The notes under the pieces were generated by a model that saw only the letters and a list, made by a program, of their open reading frames with translations, was not told the origin of the DNA and searched no databases. A stretch of DNA of 64,000 bases from Paenibacillus macerans (lineage in GTDB: Bacteria; Bacillota; Bacilli; Paenibacillales; Paenibacillaceae): assembly GCF_023715465.1 (NCBI RefSeq), contig NZ_JAMBOE010000001.1, positions 186,001 through 250,000 of the forward strand, written 5' to 3'. The stretch's first letter is position 1; every line of letters begins with the position of its first letter. Both the position numbers and the translations under genes were made by a program. Below, piece by piece: positions 61,894 through 64,000 of this stretch.

Positions 61894-62895
61894 ATGAATT
61901 TATCATCCATCGCTTCGGCCATCGCGCCGGTAAATTTAAGGAGCTGCTTAATCAGCCGGCAAGGCCGGCTGGTGTTCGAACATTACCGGGATCGGCAGAC
62001 GGCCGGGCAAATCGCCAAAATCAACTCCTGCACCAAAAGCTTCCTGTCTGCGCTAATCTGCATCGCCTTTGATCAGGGGCTGCTACCTTCGGCGGATACG
62101 CCGATAAGTGAATTTTTTCCACAGCTTTTGGACGAGGATGACGATCCCCGCAAGCGGCAAATCACTCTGCGGCATCTCCTGACGATGTCGGCCGGGTTCA
62201 ACTGGACGGAGTTTGGCGGGCATAACTCGTTTCCGCGCATGACCCGGTCCGCGGATTGGGTACGGTTCGCACTTGAGCAGCCAATGTCCGACCACCCCGG
62301 CGACCGGATGGAATACAATTCCGGCGCATCGCAGCTGCTCGCGGCTATTCTGGTCCAAGCCGCAGGGCTGCCGGCCGCCCGCTTTGCCGAGCTACACCTG
62401 TTCGGTCCGCTTGGTATCGAAGCATACAAATGGGAGCAGGATCCGCAAGGCGTGCATACCGGCGGTTTCGGACTGTGGCTGCGCCCCGGCGACATGCTGA
62501 AGTTCGGGCAGCTTTATTTGCAAAGGGGAGTCTGGGAAGGCAAACCGTTGATTTCGACGGAGATGGTCTCGCAGTCCGTCAAGCCGGCGATTGGCGTCGA
62601 GGCCCCCCGCCGCGGCTGCTATGCCTGGCATTGGTGGACGGATACCTGGCTGCCGGCCGCAGGCCCGGGGGAGGACAACATGACTTCTGCTTCGGATCCT
62701 GCGCGGGATGGCGGCCGCTTCACCGCTTCTTCACCATCCCCCGCCTTCGATTATTTTTACGCTCGCGGCTACGGCGGAAATTTTATTTACGTCATCCCAA
62801 GTCTGGAAACGGTCGTGGTGCTGACCGACGACAAGCGCAAAAGAGACCGGCCGCCCGCCGACGTATTCCGGCAGTTAATCGCGCCCCATATTTAA
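61894..62895 (+). CDS. serine hydrolase of the class C beta-lactamase fold
   Basis: 333 residues without a signal peptide. The SxxK motif is Ser45-Cys-Thr-Lys48 and the YxN-like motif is Tyr141-Asn-Ser143; GYGGNFIYV near the C-terminus replaces the KTG strand. The fold covers esterases, D-amino peptidases and penicillin-binding-like enzymes; cytoplasmic location argues against beta-lactam resistance. GGAAGG precedes the ATG. Confidence 0.9.
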   Translation: MNLSSIASAIAPVNLRSCLISRQGRLVFEHYRDRQTAGQIAKINSCTKSFLSALICIAFDQGLLPSADTPISEFFPQLLDEDDDPRKRQITLRHLLTMSAGFNWTEFGGHNSFPRMTRSADWVRFALEQPMSDHPGDRMEYNSGASQLLAAILVQAAGLPAARFAELHLFGPLGIEAYKWEQDPQGVHTGGFGLWLRPGDMLKFGQLYLQRGVWEGKPLISTEMVSQSVKPAIGVEAPRRGCYAWHWWTDTWLPAAGPGEDNMTSASDPARDGGRFTASSPSPAFDYFYARGYGGNFIYVIPSLETVVVLTDDKRKRDRPPADVFRQLIAPHI

Positions 62896-62904
62896 GGACT
62901 CGCC

Positions 62905-63699
62905 TTATATGGTCGGGAGCGTGCCTCCGTCAATGACGTATTCTTGGCCGGTAATCGAGCCCGCTCGCTCGGAAACGAGAAAAGCGACCAGCTCGGCCAC
63001 CTCTTCCGGCAGGCCGGGACGGCCAAGCGGAATGCCGCCAAGCGACTGCATCAGCTGCTCCAAAGCGCTGTCCCGGCTGCCCGTTTCCGTGGCGATCCGG
63101 CCGATCAGCGCGTCAGCGGCTTCCGTTTGGATGAACCCCGGCGCCACCGTATTAATACGGATGCCGCGTGCGGCAAACTCCTTCGACAAGCCTTTGCTGT
63201 AGTTCGTCAGCGCAGCCTTCGCCGCAGCGTAGGCTAAAGTCGTTTCATACAAAGGCAGCCGTCTTTGTATCGAGGAAATATGGACGATGGCTCCTTTTCC
63301 TTTCTCCAGCAAAAGCGGCAGCAGGCCCCGGTCCAAACGGACCGCCCCCAATAAGTTCCAGTTCAGCGCGTGTAGCCAGTCCGCATCACTTAGCGCTAGC
63401 GCCCCGCCGGGCGGCGTATTCGAACCGCCTACACAGTGGACGAGGATATCCAAACCGCCCAATTGTTCCTTGACGCCGCGGATCACCCGATCGGCTCCTT
63501 CAGGCGTGCTGAGATCCGCCGCTATGAACAGCTGCGGTTCGTAAGCCGCAGCCGGCGTAGAGCGGGCCGTGGTCATCACCATGGCGCCCGCATCCCTAAG
63601 TCTCGCCGCAATGGCTTGACCCATCCCCTTCGTTCCGCCGGTGACAAGCGCTTTTTTGCCTGCAAATTCACTTTGGATGTTTTCAAAAAGATTACTCAT
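62905..63699 (-). CDS. SDR-family oxidoreductase
   Basis: 264 residues. Cofactor motif TGGTKGMG at 20-27, catalytic Ser142/143 (HISSI), Tyr157 and Lys161 (YAAAK). A classical NAD(P)-dependent short-chain dehydrogenase of 3-oxoacyl-ACP-reductase-like type. GGGAG precedes the ATG. It is divergent from a LysR gene that probably controls it. Confidence 0.92.
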   Translation of the reverse strand: MSNLFENIQSEFAGKKALVTGGTKGMGQAIAARLRDAGAMVMTTARSTPAAAYEPQLFIAADLSTPEGADRVIRGVKEQLGGLDILVHCVGGSNTPPGGALALSDADWLHALNWNLLGAVRLDRGLLPLLLEKGKGAIVHISSIQRRLPLYETTLAYAAAKAALTNYSKGLSKEFAARGIRINTVAPGFIQTEAADALIGRIATETGSRDSALEQLMQSLGGIPLGRPGLPEEVAELVAFLVSERAGSITGQEYVIDGGTLPTI

Positions 63700-63837
63700 C
63701 AGTTAATTGCTCCCTTCGGTAAATGGATGGCGACCTCAGCGCCAGGTACAGGCTTATTGTACGATTGACCCGCTTATAACGTCTAATTTATATTAATAAT
63801 GAAAATAATAAATAAAATTCATATACAAGGTGATATA

Positions 63838-64000
63838 GTGGAACTTACACAATTGGAATACTTTTTAACTGTCGCCCGGCTTCAGCATATGACGCAGGCT
63901 GCCAAAGCGCTGAATCTGACCCAGCCGGCGCTGAGCCATGCGATCGCCAAGCTGGAGAACGAACTCGGCGTCCCCTTGTTCGAACGCAGCGGCCGCAGCC
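63838..64000 (+). CDS. LysR-family regulator (partial, N-terminal)
   Basis: 54 codons are visible, running off the right edge. They form the LysR helix-turn-helix: LEYFLTVARLQHMTQAAKAL, LTQPALSHAIAKLENELG, PLFERSGRS. The start is GTG after AAGGTG. It is divergent from the SDR gene across 138 bp, the classic LysR layout. Confidence 0.9.
   Translation, partial: MELTQLEYFLTVARLQHMTQAAKALNLTQPALSHAIAKLENELGVPLFERSGRS

Overview
The window looks like chromosome of a Paenibacillus-type member of the Bacillota. GC is moderate, Shine-Dalgarno sites are strong (AAGGAGG-like), GTG and TTG starts are common, and carbohydrate ABC transporters of the LplB/LplC type sit beside large discoidin-decorated glycanases and many LacI, AraC and TetR regulators. 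This assignment rests on gene style; no rRNA or tRNA is present.

Layout. Positions 1-12.4 kb: a LacI-type regulator, a DegV protein, then a minus-strand fructan/sucrose-type operon (two permeases, a solute-binding lipoprotein, three very different GH32 proteins) headed by a second LacI regulator; three exact copies of a 15-bp operator tie regulator and operon together. 12.7-18.5 kb: small regulator/transporter/oxidoreductase units (GNAT, TetR, MFS, SDR with divergent TetR, AraC plus LysE-type exporter). 18.6-19.6 kb: a 5'-truncated rhamnogalacturonan lyase. 19.7-25.8 kb: a compact biosynthetic locus made of a one-module NRPS (C-A-PCP-reductase) and a condensation-like acyltransferase, preceded by four 10-bp helically phased repeats. 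25.9-33.3 kb: aldo/keto reductase, a small secreted protein, an oxidoreductase remnant, an HxlR regulator, fused dihydroxyacetone kinase, an ECF sigma/partner pair and a TetR. 33.5-43.7 kb: a ketopantoate-reductase-like protein, a Phd-antitoxin/Uma2-nuclease fusion with three operators, SstT, an FAD oxidase, membrane and secreted proteins, and a two-component system. 44.0-47.2 kb: an AT-rich accessory patch (APH-like kinase, zinc-ribbon protein, DUF6518-like protein with an apparent ATA start) followed by decayed DNA with an IS1595-type transposase fragment. 47.2-50.7 kb: an ECF sigma, anti-sigma, ABC ATPase and ABC permease operon. 51-64 kb: YbjQ protein, isochorismatase-fold hydrolase plus MFS pump, AraC regulator, a 1654-residue GH81 beta-1,3-glucanase with six discoidin modules, and small housekeeping or stress genes ending in a partial LysR gene.

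Two copies of a ~205-bp four-unit repeat (28206-28410 and 51795-51998), each between convergent genes, are the clearest non-coding structure. The best candidates for little-described biology are the Phd-Uma2 fusion with its built-in operators, the stand-alone reductase-terminated NRPS module with its acyltransferase partner, and the GH32 paralogue whose nucleophile position carries Glu instead of Asp.
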